A stretch of 64,000 nt of DNA. Source: Bog-756 sp963830165 (GTDB taxonomy: Bacteria > Actinomycetota > Acidimicrobiia > Acidimicrobiales > RAAP-2). The DNA lies in contig CAWHKZ010000007.1 in the NCBI GenBank assembly GCA_963830165.1, forward strand, positions 62,001 through 126,000, written 5' to 3'. The notes under the pieces are model-generated. The model did not search any database and was not told the origin of the DNA. It was given only the letters and a program-made list of their open reading frames with translations. Position numbers and translations under genes: made by a program. Each line of letters begins with the position of its first letter. Position 1 is the stretch's first letter. Positions 44,203 to 54,351 of this stretch are shown here, piece after piece.

Positions 44203-45747
44203 ATGGCAACGCCCCAGACCCCTGTGACTGCAGCCGACGCCCCTAGGGCGGATCGGGCGGGCGACCCGGTGGTCGTCATCGGCGGGGGACCGGCCGGTCT
44301 GACCGCCGCCTACCGGCTGGCCCGGGCCGGCGACCCGGTGGTGGTCGTCGAGCAGGACGCCGTCCTCGGCGGCATCAGTCGCACGGTGGAGCGCGACGGG
44401 TGGCGGTTCGACATCGGCGGCCACCGCTTCTTCACCAAGGTGGTCCCCGTCGAGGAGTTCTGGCACGAGATCCTCCCCGACGAGGACTTCCTGCTCCGGC
44501 CGCGGATGAGCCGGATCTTCTACGGCGGCAAGTACTACGACTACCCGATCAAGCTGGCCAACGCCCTGTCCAACCTCGGCCTGGTCGAGGCGGTGCGCTG
44601 CGGACTGTCCTTCCTGTGGGTCCGGGTGCGGCCGCCGAAGGACCTCTCCACGCTCGAGGGCTACATCGTCTCCAACTACGGGTGGCGGCTGTACCAGCAC
44701 TTCTTCAAGACCTACAACGAGAAGGTGTGGGGTGTGTCGGCCTCGGAGCTGTCGGCCGACTGGGGCGCCCAGCGCATCAAGGGGATGTCGCTGTGGGATG
44801 CCGTGTGGGAGCCGATCCGGTCCTCCTTCGGGCGGCGGCGCGACAAGTCCAAGCAGGTCACCAGCCTCATCGAGGAGTTCCAGTACCCGAAGTACGGGCC
44901 CGGGATGATGTGGGAGCGGTGCGCCGAGCAGGTGGTCGACCTCGGGGGCGAGGTCCGGATGCACACCTCGGCCACCACGGTGCACGTGGAGGACGGTCGC
45001 GCCGCGGCCGTGTCCGTCGACCACGCCGGCACGGCCGAGCGGATGGACGTGAGCCACGTGATCAGTTCGATGCCCTTGACCGCGCTGGCCCGGGCCGTCG
45101 ACCCGCCGGTGCCGGACGAGGTCCTGCGGGCCGCCGACGACCTCCACTACCGCGACTTCCTGACCGTGGCCCTCGTCGTGCCCGCCGACCGCGGCTTCCC
45201 CGACAACTGGATCTACATCCACTCGCCCGACGTCAAGGTCGGGCGCATCCAGAACTTCGGGTCGTGGTCACCGTTCCTCGTGAAGGACGGACGCACCTGC
45301 CTCGGGATGGAGTACTTCGTGTTCGAGGGCGACGAGCTGTGGAACCTGCCGGACGACGACCTCGTGGCCCTGGGCACCAAGGAGCTGGCCGCCATCGGCC
45401 TGGTCGAGTCCTCCGACGTCGAGGCCGGCTACGTGGTGCGGATGCCGAAGGCCTACCCCGTCTACGACGACACCTACCGCGACAACGTCGACGTGATCCG
45501 GCGCTGGTTCGACGAGCACGCCCCGAACGTCCACCCGGTGGGCCGCAACGGCATGCACAAGTACAACAACCAGGACCACTCGATGTACACGGCCATGCTG
45601 ACCGTCGAGAACATCCACGGCGCGCACCACGACATCTGGTCGGTGAACGTCGAGGAGGAGTACCACGAGACGGCCGACGGTCGGGCCGGTGGAGCCTCGG
45701 GATCCACCGGGCGCGACGCGCCGGTCCTGCCCCGGCGTGCCGGCTGA
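44203..45747 (+). CDS. FAD-dependent oxidoreductase (amine-oxidase / UDP-galactopyranose-mutase-like)
   Basis: 514 residues. An N-terminal Rossmann FAD motif ('VVIGGGPAGLTAAYRLARAG') and the ADP-binding 'VVVEQDAVLGGISRTV' are followed by 'FDIGGHRFFTK', the phosphate-contact segment found in UDP-galactopyranose mutase and protoporphyrinogen-oxidase relatives. It is longer than Glf (about 390), and later regions do not match Glf closely, so the reaction is uncertain. Actinobacterial glycan clusters often contain such a protein next to glycosyltransferases. A 230-base gap precedes it, with a TATCCT element near 44021. Confidence 0.82.
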   Translation: MATPQTPVTAADAPRADRAGDPVVVIGGGPAGLTAAYRLARAGDPVVVVEQDAVLGGISRTVERDGWRFDIGGHRFFTKVVPVEEFWHEILPDEDFLLRPRMSRIFYGGKYYDYPIKLANALSNLGLVEAVRCGLSFLWVRVRPPKDLSTLEGYIVSNYGWRLYQHFFKTYNEKVWGVSASELSADWGAQRIKGMSLWDAVWEPIRSSFGRRRDKSKQVTSLIEEFQYPKYGPGMMWERCAEQVVDLGGEVRMHTSATTVHVEDGRAAAVSVDHAGTAERMDVSHVISSMPLTALARAVDPPVPDEVLRAADDLHYRDFLTVALVVPADRGFPDNWIYIHSPDVKVGRIQNFGSWSPFLVKDGRTCLGMEYFVFEGDELWNLPDDDLVALGTKELAAIGLVESSDVEAGYVVRMPKAYPVYDDTYRDNVDVIRRWFDEHAPNVHPVGRNGMHKYNNQDHSMYTAMLTVENIHGAHHDIWSVNVEEEYHETADGRAGGASGSTGRDAPVLPRRAG

Positions 45748-45762
45748 GCGGGACGGGGGCCG

Positions 45763-47313
45763 GTGGTCGACGGGGGGGCCGAGTCGCCGGGCGGTGGCCC
45801 GGACGACGGTGAGCCCGGTCTGGACGTGATCCTGGAGGAGGTCGAGACGGTCGTCGACCCCATCGGGGAGGCGGCGGCCTTCGGCCCGGCGGTGGGCATC
45901 GCCGTGGCCGGTGGCCCGATGATCCAGCTGCCGGCCGACGAGGCGGCACCCAGCCTGGTCGGGGCGGACAACACGGTGAAGGGCGGCCTGCTCCAGGCCG
46001 GCCCGGTGGCCATCGCCGGCATGCTGGTCAACGTGGCCGCCGCCCTGGTCGTGGTGGCGGTCGCCCGCCTGGTGTCGTCCCAGGCCTACGGCGAGATCGC
46101 CCAGCTGCTCGGTCTCTTCTTCATCCTGTCGATGCCCGGGTCGGCGGTCCTGGTCGGCGTGGTCCGCCGCGTCACCGGTCTGCAGACCACCGGGCAGAGC
46201 CGCCTGGTGCGGCGCTGGGTCGGTCGGGTCCACCGGATCTGCCTGGTGGCCATCGGCATCGAGCTCGTCCTCGTCCTCGCCCTGCAGGGGTGGATCGCCC
46301 ACCAGCTCCGGCTGCCCAACGGCCAGGGCGTGGTGCTGATCCTGATGGCCGCCGGTGTGTGGATCCTGCTGAGCGTCGACCGCGGCCTCCTCCAGGCCCA
46401 CCGCAGCTACCGCCCGCTGGCCGCCAACCTGCTGGTCGAGGGCGGGGTGCGGACCGGCCTCGTCGTCGTCCTGGTGGTCGGCGGCTTCGGCGTGGCCGGC
46501 TACGCGCTGGGCGTCTTCGTGAGCGAGGTCGTGGCCACCGTCCACGCCCACTGGCTCGCCGGCAGGGCGTGGACGGACCCCGGCACCCAGCCGGTGGCCC
46601 GCGACGCCGCGGCCGGAACCGCGGTCGTGCCCACCACGTCGCCCGAGCAGGTGCTGGCTCGCCGCAAGCTCCTGGCCGACGTGTCGGCGGCGTTCGTCGG
46701 CCTCGCCCTCCTGGGCCTCCTGCAGAACGTGGACGTGATCCTGCTCGGCCGGCTCGACCACGCCAACGTCGGTCCCTATGCGGCGATCTCGGTGGCCTCC
46801 AAGGCTCTGGTGTTCGGCGCGCTGGCCCTCGGGGCCTACCTGCTGCCGGAGGCCACCATCCGCTGGAACGAGGGGGGCCACGCCATCCGCCAGCTGGGGG
46901 TGACGCTGCTGTTCCTGGCCGTGCCGGCCGGGCTGCTGCTCGCCATCGCGGTGTTCGTGCCCCGCCAGTTCCTCACCCTGGTGTTCTCGGCCAAGCTGGC
47001 AAGCGCGGCACCGGCGTTCGCGCCGCTGGTGCTCGCCATGCTCTGCCTCTCGTTCACCGTGCTGGTCACCAACTACCTGTTCGGCACCGGCTCGCGTTGG
47101 ATCGTGCTGCTGCTGGCCGCCGGCTCCGCCCTGGCCGCGGTGCTGGTCACCCGGGCCGACGGGCACACCTCGGCGACCGCGTGGGCCGACCTGATCGTGC
47201 AGTCCGCGCTCGCCTTCGCCATGGGCGTCGCCTTCCTGGTCATCCACCTGCGGCATCGCGGCCAGGAGTGGACCCGCCGCCTGGGGTGGCAGCGGGTGGC
47301 CGCCCGCCGCTGA
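45763..47313 (+). CDS. Polysaccharide/lipid flippase (Wzx/MATE-like)
   Basis: 516 residues from GTG 45763. After a 70-residue acidic N-terminus it has about 12-14 helices, paired as in the MOP flippase superfamily ('LLGLLQNVDVILLGRL', 'PYAAISVASKALVFGALAL'). It presumably moves lipid-linked glycans across the membrane for use by the GT-C enzymes in this block. It lies 15 bases after the FAD oxidoreductase. The substrate is not determinable. Confidence 0.83.
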   Translation: MVDGGAESPGGGPDDGEPGLDVILEEVETVVDPIGEAAAFGPAVGIAVAGGPMIQLPADEAAPSLVGADNTVKGGLLQAGPVAIAGMLVNVAAALVVVAVARLVSSQAYGEIAQLLGLFFILSMPGSAVLVGVVRRVTGLQTTGQSRLVRRWVGRVHRICLVAIGIELVLVLALQGWIAHQLRLPNGQGVVLILMAAGVWILLSVDRGLLQAHRSYRPLAANLLVEGGVRTGLVVVLVVGGFGVAGYALGVFVSEVVATVHAHWLAGRAWTDPGTQPVARDAAAGTAVVPTTSPEQVLARRKLLADVSAAFVGLALLGLLQNVDVILLGRLDHANVGPYAAISVASKALVFGALALGAYLLPEATIRWNEGGHAIRQLGVTLLFLAVPAGLLLAIAVFVPRQFLTLVFSAKLASAAPAFAPLVLAMLCLSFTVLVTNYLFGTGSRWIVLLLAAGSALAAVLVTRADGHTSATAWADLIVQSALAFAMGVAFLVIHLRHRGQEWTRRLGWQRVAARR

Positions 47314-47353
47314 GCAGCCACTTCGGGCCCCGGGGGGGCCTTCCGGGGTCCGG

Positions 47354-47359
47354 TAGACT
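47354..47359 (+). promoter_or_regulatory. -10 element (TAGACT) upstream of the GT4 gene
   Basis: TAGACT ends 6 bases before a GTG at 47366 that opens a 13-codon frame overlapping the GT4 start. The GT4 itself begins at 47389 with GGAG at 47381. Confidence 0.4.
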
Positions 47360-47388
47360 GCCGCGGTGCCGTACCCGGGGGGAGTGCA

Positions 47389-48720
47389 GTGGGACGGAAG
47401 CCGGTGAACCCGTCGCTGCCCCTGCCGCGGGCGGCCGCCGGTCACGGTGACGCCTCGGTCACGCCCATCGGCGTCACCCAGGACCACCGGTCGGAGGGTG
47501 CGGAGCGGGCCATCGCCGCCGACCACCCCTCGGTGCGGGCGGCGCGCCCCACCGGGCCGGTCCAGCTGATGGCGAGCATGCCCCTCGAGGAGATCGCCGA
47601 GCGCGCCGGCCTGAAGCGCATCGACGTGTTGGCCTGGCGCGACTTCGACGACCCGGAGGCGGGCGGCAGCGAGCTCCACGCCCACCGCATCATGTCCGCC
47701 TGGTCCGAGGCCGGCCTCGACGTGTCCATGACCACCTCGTCGGTCCCCGGTGGCCGCCGCGTGGTCCGCCGGGACGGTTACCGGGTGATCCGCCGGGCGG
47801 GACGGTACTCGGTCTTCCCCCGCTCCATCCTGTCGGGCGCCGTGGGCCGCATCGGCACCGGCGACGGCGTGGTCGAGATCTGGAACGGCATGCCGTTCTT
47901 CAGCCCGGCCTGGTCCCGCAGCCCCCAGATCACCTTCCTCCACCACGTCCACGCCGAGATGTGGAAGCTGGTGCTGCCCCGGGGCCTGGCCGAGGCCGGC
48001 CACCTGCTCGAGCACCGCATCGCCCCTCCCTTCTACCGGCGCAGCCGGATCGTGACGCTGTCGCAGTCGTCCAAGGACGAGATCGTGGAGCGGCTGCACC
48101 TCCCGGCCGACCGCATCGCGGTCACCCCGCCGGGCGTCGAGCCCCGCTTCACGCCGGGCGGCGAGCGCTCGGCCACGCCGCTCGTGGTGGCCGTGGGTCG
48201 CCTGGTGCCGGTCAAGCGCTTCCACCTCCTCGTCGAGGCGCTCGTGCGCCTGAAGGCCGGCCATCCCGACCTGCGGGCCGTGATCGCCGGCGAGGGCTAC
48301 GAGCGGCCCGCACTGGAGGCGCTGGTGGCGTCCCACCGGGCGGGGGACTGGATCGGGCTGCCCGGCTTCGTCGACGACGAGGCGCTGGTCGACCTCTACC
48401 GGTCGGCCTGGGTGGTGGCCTCCTCGTCGCTCCGCGAGGGCTGGGGCATGACGGTGACGGAGGCCGGGGCGTGCGGGACGCCGGCCGTGGCCACCCGCAT
48501 CGGCGGCCACGAGGACGCCGTGGTCGACGGCCGTTCGGGCCTGCTGGTGGACTCGACCGACGGGCTCACCTCCTCCCTCGACGCCGTGCTGCGCGACGAG
48601 GTCCTGCGCATGCGCCTCGGGCACGGCGCCCTGGACCACGCCGGCCGGTTCACGTGGGACGCCACCGCCCGGGGCACCCTCGCCGCCCTGGGCGCCGAGG
48701 CGCTCTCCCGGACCGACTGA
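47389..48720 (+). CDS. GT4-family glycosyltransferase
   Basis: 443 residues from GTG 47389; the well-folded part begins near residue 77 ('RIDVLAWRDFDDPEAGGSEL'). GT-B fold with donor-site features: 'VVAVGRLVPVKRFHLLVEAL', 'GLPGFVDDEALVDLYRSAWV' and the E-x7-E motif in 'REGWGMTVTEAGACGTPAVA'. The catalytic His region is 'FLHHVHAEMW'. Such enzymes are cytoplasmic and use nucleotide sugars, building lipid-linked precursors for the flippase just upstream. The acceptor is unknown. Confidence 0.88.
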   Translation: MGRKPVNPSLPLPRAAAGHGDASVTPIGVTQDHRSEGAERAIAADHPSVRAARPTGPVQLMASMPLEEIAERAGLKRIDVLAWRDFDDPEAGGSELHAHRIMSAWSEAGLDVSMTTSSVPGGRRVVRRDGYRVIRRAGRYSVFPRSILSGAVGRIGTGDGVVEIWNGMPFFSPAWSRSPQITFLHHVHAEMWKLVLPRGLAEAGHLLEHRIAPPFYRRSRIVTLSQSSKDEIVERLHLPADRIAVTPPGVEPRFTPGGERSATPLVVAVGRLVPVKRFHLLVEALVRLKAGHPDLRAVIAGEGYERPALEALVASHRAGDWIGLPGFVDDEALVDLYRSAWVVASSSLREGWGMTVTEAGACGTPAVATRIGGHEDAVVDGRSGLLVDSTDGLTSSLDAVLRDEVLRMRLGHGALDHAGRFTWDATARGTLAALGAEALSRTD

Positions 48721-48758
48721 CCGGGCCGCCGGCGGCGGTCGCCGGCCGTGGTCGACCC

Positions 48759-51700
48759 TCAGGCCGTGGAGGTCCCCGGCCCGTCCGCGTCGGCGGCCAG
48801 CTGACCGCCCGCCTCCGCCTCCCCCTCCGGCCCCGTGACGCCGCCGGCCGCCCTCCGGTCGAGGCGCCGCTTCCGGGCCCGCAGGGCGACATCGACCGCC
48901 CCGTCGGCACCCAGGAAGACCACCCCGGCCCACGCCCACTGGCTGGCCACCGCGAACGACTGCGGCCAGGCCCCGTTGTCCGGGGCGACGATCTGGCTCT
49001 GGTGGACGGCCACGTAGATCCCGGCGCCGGCCACGCAGGCCACGGCGGCCAGGGCGAGCACGAAGCGCAGCCGGGGCACCAACAGGACCACCAGGGTGGC
49101 CACGGCGACGCCCAGCCCCGCCCGGGGCGTGGCGATGGCCGCCGCCACCCCGCCGGCCACCACCGCCGTGACCACCGACACGAGGACGGACGCACGCGGT
49201 CCCTCGGCACCGAAGGGCAGCTGGATCCTGGGGCGCTCGTCGAGGGCCAGGGACGCGGCGGCGGCCGCGTCGAGCGACGCCGCCGACCCGTCGTCACCGC
49301 CCACCGCGTGGACGTGGGCGTGCCGGCGGCGCCGGCGCCGCCGCGGCCACAGGGCCAGGACCAGGCACGCCACGATGGTCACGGCCGAGATGATCAGGGC
49401 CCAGTCGACGGTCTTCTGGGGGGTCCACACCAGGGTCACGGCCAGCTGGCCGTCGTGGACGTAGGGGGCGACGGCCGCCGGGTCGATGCGCCAGCCGTTG
49501 GCGAAGGCGTCGATGAGGACCGGTGTGCCGAGTCCGGGGCCCCCGTCGACCGTCGCCGTCCAGCCCTTGTTGATCGACTCGCCCAGGATCAGGTCGAACG
49601 GGGTGGACCCGGGTGCCGTGGGGACGTCCTTCATGGTCACGTGCACGGTCGTGGACGTCTGGGAGTCGACGACCGCGGTGGGCGACGGGGCCACCGACGG
49701 GGCGGCCAGGGTCGTCGGGTCGGCCAGCGGCATCGGCCCGCCACCGGGGGCCGAGTCGAGGGCCAGCTGGTCGACGTCGTAGGCGGCCACCTGGCCGAGC
49801 GCGGACCGCAGGGTGTGGCTGCCGGGACCGATGTGGAGACCGCCGGCGTCCGGACCGCACAGCGAGATCGTCAGTGGCTGACGGTCGAGGGCCGCGGCCG
49901 TGGTGCCGGTCACCTGGACCCAGATCGGGGCGCCGTCGAGGCTGAGCAGGTCCCCCCGGCACGAGGTCGGCACGTCGGTCGGGAGCGGGGCGGCCGACGG
50001 GGCCCCGGGGATGCCCACCTCGGCGACGCCGATGGGCATGGCGATGGGGGTCTGCGAGTAGTAGTTGAGCGTGTTCTCGATCCGGACCGTGTCGAAGGTC
50101 AGGCGCACGCTGGTGCCGTGGAGCGTGGTCGGGAGGTCGACGGGGACGTCGACCACCGAGCCGGCCACCGGGCTGTCGGCCAGTGGGGGGAGGGGGACGG
50201 TGACGGACCCGCTGTCGGCCGTGACCGTGACCGAGGTCGGCACCGAGTGCTCGCCGTCGGCGACGATCTGGAGCTGGAGGCTGTCGAAGGTGACCGGGTC
50301 CTTGAAGTGGTACTGCAGCCACTCGCCGGCCTGGTGGGACGCCCCGAAGCCCGGCTCCCAGATGGTGGACGGGTTGTCGTCCAGGGTGGCCATGGCGTTG
50401 GCCCGCAGGTCGTTGGGGAGCCGGCCCTCGGAGTAGGCCACCGTGCCCGTGTAGTCCGATCCGGGTCGCCCGACCACCCGGTCGATCTCGTCGTCGGGTA
50501 TCAGCGGCGAGACCCGGGCCTGGCCGGTCAGCGAGAAGGTGCGGGCCGTGGGGAGCCAGAACGTCCGCTGCAACGACGTCTCCACGTCCGACCGGGGCGG
50601 CACCCCCGAGGCCCGCAGCCGGGTCATGACCAGGACCAGCCGGTCGTCGATCGACGACGCTCCCGCGGCCCGCAGCAGGTCCTGGGGCATCGACACGGTC
50701 TCGTCCACCGTCACCCCCGGGATGCCCACTTCGGCGAATCCGGTCGAGCTGCGCGACCCGACCGGCGACGACGGGTCGTCGACCGTCACCCCGGTGATGG
50801 TCACCCGCAACGTGGTGAAGGTCCGGGACGGGAAGCTCACGACCTCGCCGGCCGCCGTCCGCGAGGCCGGCGACAGCGGGATCGACACCGGGTGACCGCC
50901 GTCGAAGGTGAGGGTGATCCGCGTGATGTGCCGGTCGGGGTCACCCGTCTGGGGCTGGACCAGGAGGAGCTTGTCCTCGGTGCGGGGCCGGTCGAGCACG
51001 ACCTGCCACCACTGGCCGATCTGGCCGACGAACGAGTTGGTCAACCACGCCGTCTGGGTGTTGCCGTCGAGGGCGGCCGCCGGCCGGTCCTCGGGCAGGT
51101 ACGTGATGGACGACCCGTAGGAGGAGGCGGTGACCGACGAGACGCCGGCCAGCACGGTGGTCGTCTGGGCGTCGGCGGGCGCGTCGGGGAAGAGGTCGAG
51201 GGGCGCGTCGCTCGGGTCGGTGGTGTCGGGGCCCTGGGCCGCCGTCTCCGTGTAGCCGGTGTTCTCGTTGAGGGAGTTCCAGCGGTAGCCCTGCTTGCGA
51301 TTGGTGTCGGTCACCACCAGGGTCGCCGGGGCCGACAGGGTCTGGTGCTCCAGGGTGTGGTCGGTGTCGAGGGTGCCGGCGTAGAGGATCGTCGGGTTGC
51401 CGGTCAGGAGGCCGACCGAGGCCGCGCCCACGACGCCGCTGGCGTCGCCGTCCACCACGAGGGGGTCGGCCGTCGACTCGGTCCGGACGATGGGCCGCGG
51501 GTCGGACACCGTGTAGGAGACGAGCGGGGCCGTCCAGCCGTCGTTGGCCGGCAGGGCCAGGCTGCCTTCGTCGAAGTGGGGGAGCAGCGGCACGTTCGGC
51601 CGGGGGGTGCCGTAGGACACCGGGTCGCTGAGGCCGGGCGGCGTGGTGGCCAGCTCGGCGGCCAGCGTCTGGGGATTCGGCGTGTCGTAGTGCTCGTAGG

Positions 51701-53370
51701 CCTGGTCGTACTGCACCAGGATGTCTCCGGCATCCATCAGCGACGCCATGGGCGCCATGGCGTCCCAGTTCATGACGCCGTTCTGCAGCGGGCCGTCGAC
51801 CGCCTCCAGGACGTCGGCGGTGGGCATCGAACCCATGATCTGCTGCTCGTGGGTGATGTACGGCCGGGTCATGAGCCCCGGGTAGACGGTGTCGATGGTG
51901 TCGCCCCAGCGCTGGGCGCCGAAGTCGTTGCCGGGCAGGCCGTAGACCCGCGTGCCCGGATGGGTCTTGTCCAGTGCCGCGGCGGCGGCCCGCGTGTAGG
52001 CCGGAGGCACGGCGGGCTGGGTGTACCCGTCGGCGATGATCTGGCCGGTCCACAGCGGGGACGAGGCCCCGGCCACGGCCACCACCACGCCGGCCCCGAT
52101 GACCAGGCCGGCGGCCCGGAACCGCAGGTAGAGGGCGCTCACCCCAGCCCCCAGGAAGACGGCCAGGCTCAGGAGGACGACGGGGGAGGCGCGGTCGGTC
52201 GAGCGCAGGGCCAGGCCGGCCGTGGTGTCGACCATGAACGCCTTGATGACCGAGCCGACGCCCGAGGGGTCGCTGTACGGGTTGGGTCCCACGGCCAGGA
52301 CCATGCCGACCACGGCGATGAAGATGAAGTAGCTGCGGTAGCGCCACCGGGCCACGAGCGCGGCCACGAAGGCGAGCACCGGCACGCTGAAGCTCCACAG
52401 GATGAGGGCGATGTTCTGCGTGTACTCGACCGACGTCTGGGTCCACGGGCCCACCCGGTCGGTGCCGTAGAAGTACCAGTAGCCGAGGCCCCGCAGGATC
52501 TCCGAGGCCAGCGAGGCCGCACTGGTGGCGGGGACGGTCTCGGTGTACTTGAGGACGTTGACCCCGTAGGCCGCCTCGACCTGCAGGCCGACAGCCCACC
52601 ACAGCGACGCCAGGATCGTGAGGCCGCCCACCTTCCAGGCCACCCCCCAGGCCCGGCGCCAGGTCGCGTCCCGGGTGACCAGGACGGCGTAGGGGAGCCA
52701 CAGGGCCGGGGCGATGCCCACGTAGAGGATGGAGCTGGCGTTGATGCCGCTGACCAGGGCCACCACCAGGGCGAACAGGGCCGGGTAGCGCCAGCCGCCC
52801 TTGCGGAGGGCCAGGATGACGAAGGCCAGCATCCACGACAGGCCCGACCACGGCATGAGGATGACCGAGATGCGGCCCGAGTACTGCAGGACGTAGGGGG
52901 TGAACATGTAGGCCAGGGCGGTCACGTACCGGCCGGGACCGGACAGCCCGAGCACCCGGCAGAGGTACATGGCCCCGGCCCCCGCGGCGTAGAGCAGGCA
53001 CCCCATCCAGATGCGCTGGGCGACCCACAGCGGGACGTGCAGCTCGGCCATGGCCCAGTAGAAGGGCCCCATGGGGAGCAGGTAGCCGATGTTCTGGTGG
53101 GTGACGGTGCCGAGGCCGACGCTCGGGTCCCACAGGGACACCGCCTGCGCGGACGTACCGGCCGGGGTCGAGGTACAGGTACGTCTTGGTGTCGTCGGTG
53201 ACGACCCCGGGCTGGGCGGCCAGCATCGGCACGAAGGCGACGACGGCCAGCACCACATAGTCGACCCAGGCCCGCAGCGCGCTGGGCGACCGCAGGCGGG
53301 CATAGAGGGAGCCCGTTCGACCGGTGGACCGGTCCGTGGGCCCGACAGGGGAGGGTTCTGGCACCGGCAC
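48759..53370 (-). CDS. AftD-like alpha-(1->3)-arabinofuranosyltransferase (frameshift near 53153)
   Basis: About 1536 residues. Residues 30-450 hold a GT-C membrane domain with the external acidic motif 'GVVTDDTKTYLYLDPGRY' and 'WDPSVGLGTVTHQNIGYLLP', as in DUF3367/AftD. A very large extracytoplasmic part follows with two discoidin-like (F5/8C) sugar-binding modules ('AALDGNTQTAWLTNSF' and 'ATLDDNPSTIWEPGFG'). The C-terminus has more helices around an Arg-rich loop. One extra C near 53153 breaks the frame. The start is GTG 53370, just after a TACACT element. M. tuberculosis AftD is about 1400 residues and adds arabinofuranose to arabinan. Confidence 0.85.
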
Positions 53371-53381
53371 GAGTGGTCGGT

Positions 53382-53387
53382 AGTGTA
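53382..53387 (-). promoter_or_regulatory. -10 element (TACACT) of the AftD-like gene
   Basis: On the minus strand TACACT ends 11 bases before GTG 53370, implying a leader of only a few bases. It sits in the 74-base divergent spacer with the methyltransferase. Confidence 0.45.
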
Positions 53388-53444
53388 AACAACCGCAGCG
53401 TCGGCACAGCAGCACCCGGCGCCAGGACGAGGACGGGGAGCCAG

Positions 53445-54332
53445 ATGGACCAGGTCGCACGGCAACACGGGGTGTCCGGGCAGGGCCCGATGAGCCCGGC
53501 ACAGGTACCCGCCGGGTCGGCGGCCACCGCCGACCGCAAGGGCCGGCAGCTGACGGGCGAGCGCCCCCAGGAGGGGGTCACCCCCGACTCGCTCCTGGCC
53601 CTGCACGCCGCCGGCTACCGGACGGTCATCGAGCGCCTCGGGCGCGGCGCCGTCCTGGACGTGGGGTGCGGCCAGGGTTTCGAGTCGGCCCGCTTCCTCG
53701 CCCCCGGTCGCCGGGTGGTCGGGGCCGACTACAGCGCCGAGGCCGTCGACCTGGCCAAGCGGACCTACGGTCCCTCCGGGCTCGAGACGGCCCAGATGAA
53801 CGCCCTGGCCCTGGGGTTCGCCGGGGGGAGCTTCGACTGGGCCTGCTCCTCCCACCTGATCGAGCACTTCGACGACCCCGAGGGTCACGTGGCCGAGCTG
53901 GCCCGGGTGCTGCGCGCCGACGGCACGGCCTTCTTCCTGACCCCGAACGCCCCGGCGGACTTCGAGAACCCGTTCCACATCCACCTGTTCGAGCCGCCCG
54001 AGCTGCGGGCCCTGCTCTCGAAGTACTTCCACGACGTGACCGTCCAGGGCCTCGACCCCGTGCCCCACGTGAAGGCCGACTTCACCGCCCGGCGGGTCAA
54101 GGCCGAGAAGGTCCTCCGCCTCGACTTCCTCGACCTGCGCCACAAGATCCCGCGCTCGTGGTACATCGCCACCTACACCCGGGCCCTGCCCATCGCCTAC
54201 AAGGTCATCGCCCGGGGCGACTCCGGCGGGGCCACCGGCATCACGGCCGACGACTTCTCGGTCACCGACGACCTCGACACCACGACCATGGTGCTGTTCG
54301 CCACCGCGTCGCGGCCCCGACGGTCGTCGTGA
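53445..54332 (+). CDS. SAM-dependent methyltransferase
   Basis: 295 residues from ATG 53445, with GGGAG 4 bases upstream. Motif I 'VLDVGCGQGFESARFL' near residue 67, the acidic residue in 'VVGADYSAEAV', and 'DWACSSHLIEHFDDP' with 'ELARVLRADGTAFFLTPNAP' define a Methyltransf_11 enzyme. The His-rich 'NPFHIHLFEPPEL' is common in methyltransferases acting on glycans or lipid-linked sugars. Divergence from the AftD-like gene suggests a cell-envelope substrate (inference). Confidence 0.83.
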   Translation: MDQVARQHGVSGQGPMSPAQVPAGSAATADRKGRQLTGERPQEGVTPDSLLALHAAGYRTVIERLGRGAVLDVGCGQGFESARFLAPGRRVVGADYSAEAVDLAKRTYGPSGLETAQMNALALGFAGGSFDWACSSHLIEHFDDPEGHVAELARVLRADGTAFFLTPNAPADFENPFHIHLFEPPELRALLSKYFHDVTVQGLDPVPHVKADFTARRVKAEKVLRLDFLDLRHKIPRSWYIATYTRALPIAYKVIARGDSGGATGITADDFSVTDDLDTTTMVLFATASRPRRSS

Positions 54333-54351
54333 GCGGCACGGGGACGGGCCG

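Noticed and set aside
45268..48939. 1223-codon minus-strand frame opposite the flippase and GT4
   Set aside because: Same shadow pattern; the plus-strand products have clear folds.
47961..53201. 1746-codon plus-strand frame opposite the GT4 end and the AftD-like gene
   Set aside because: It lies antisense to a recognisable protein and is composed of Gly/Arg/His/Val repeats typical of shadow frames at high GC.
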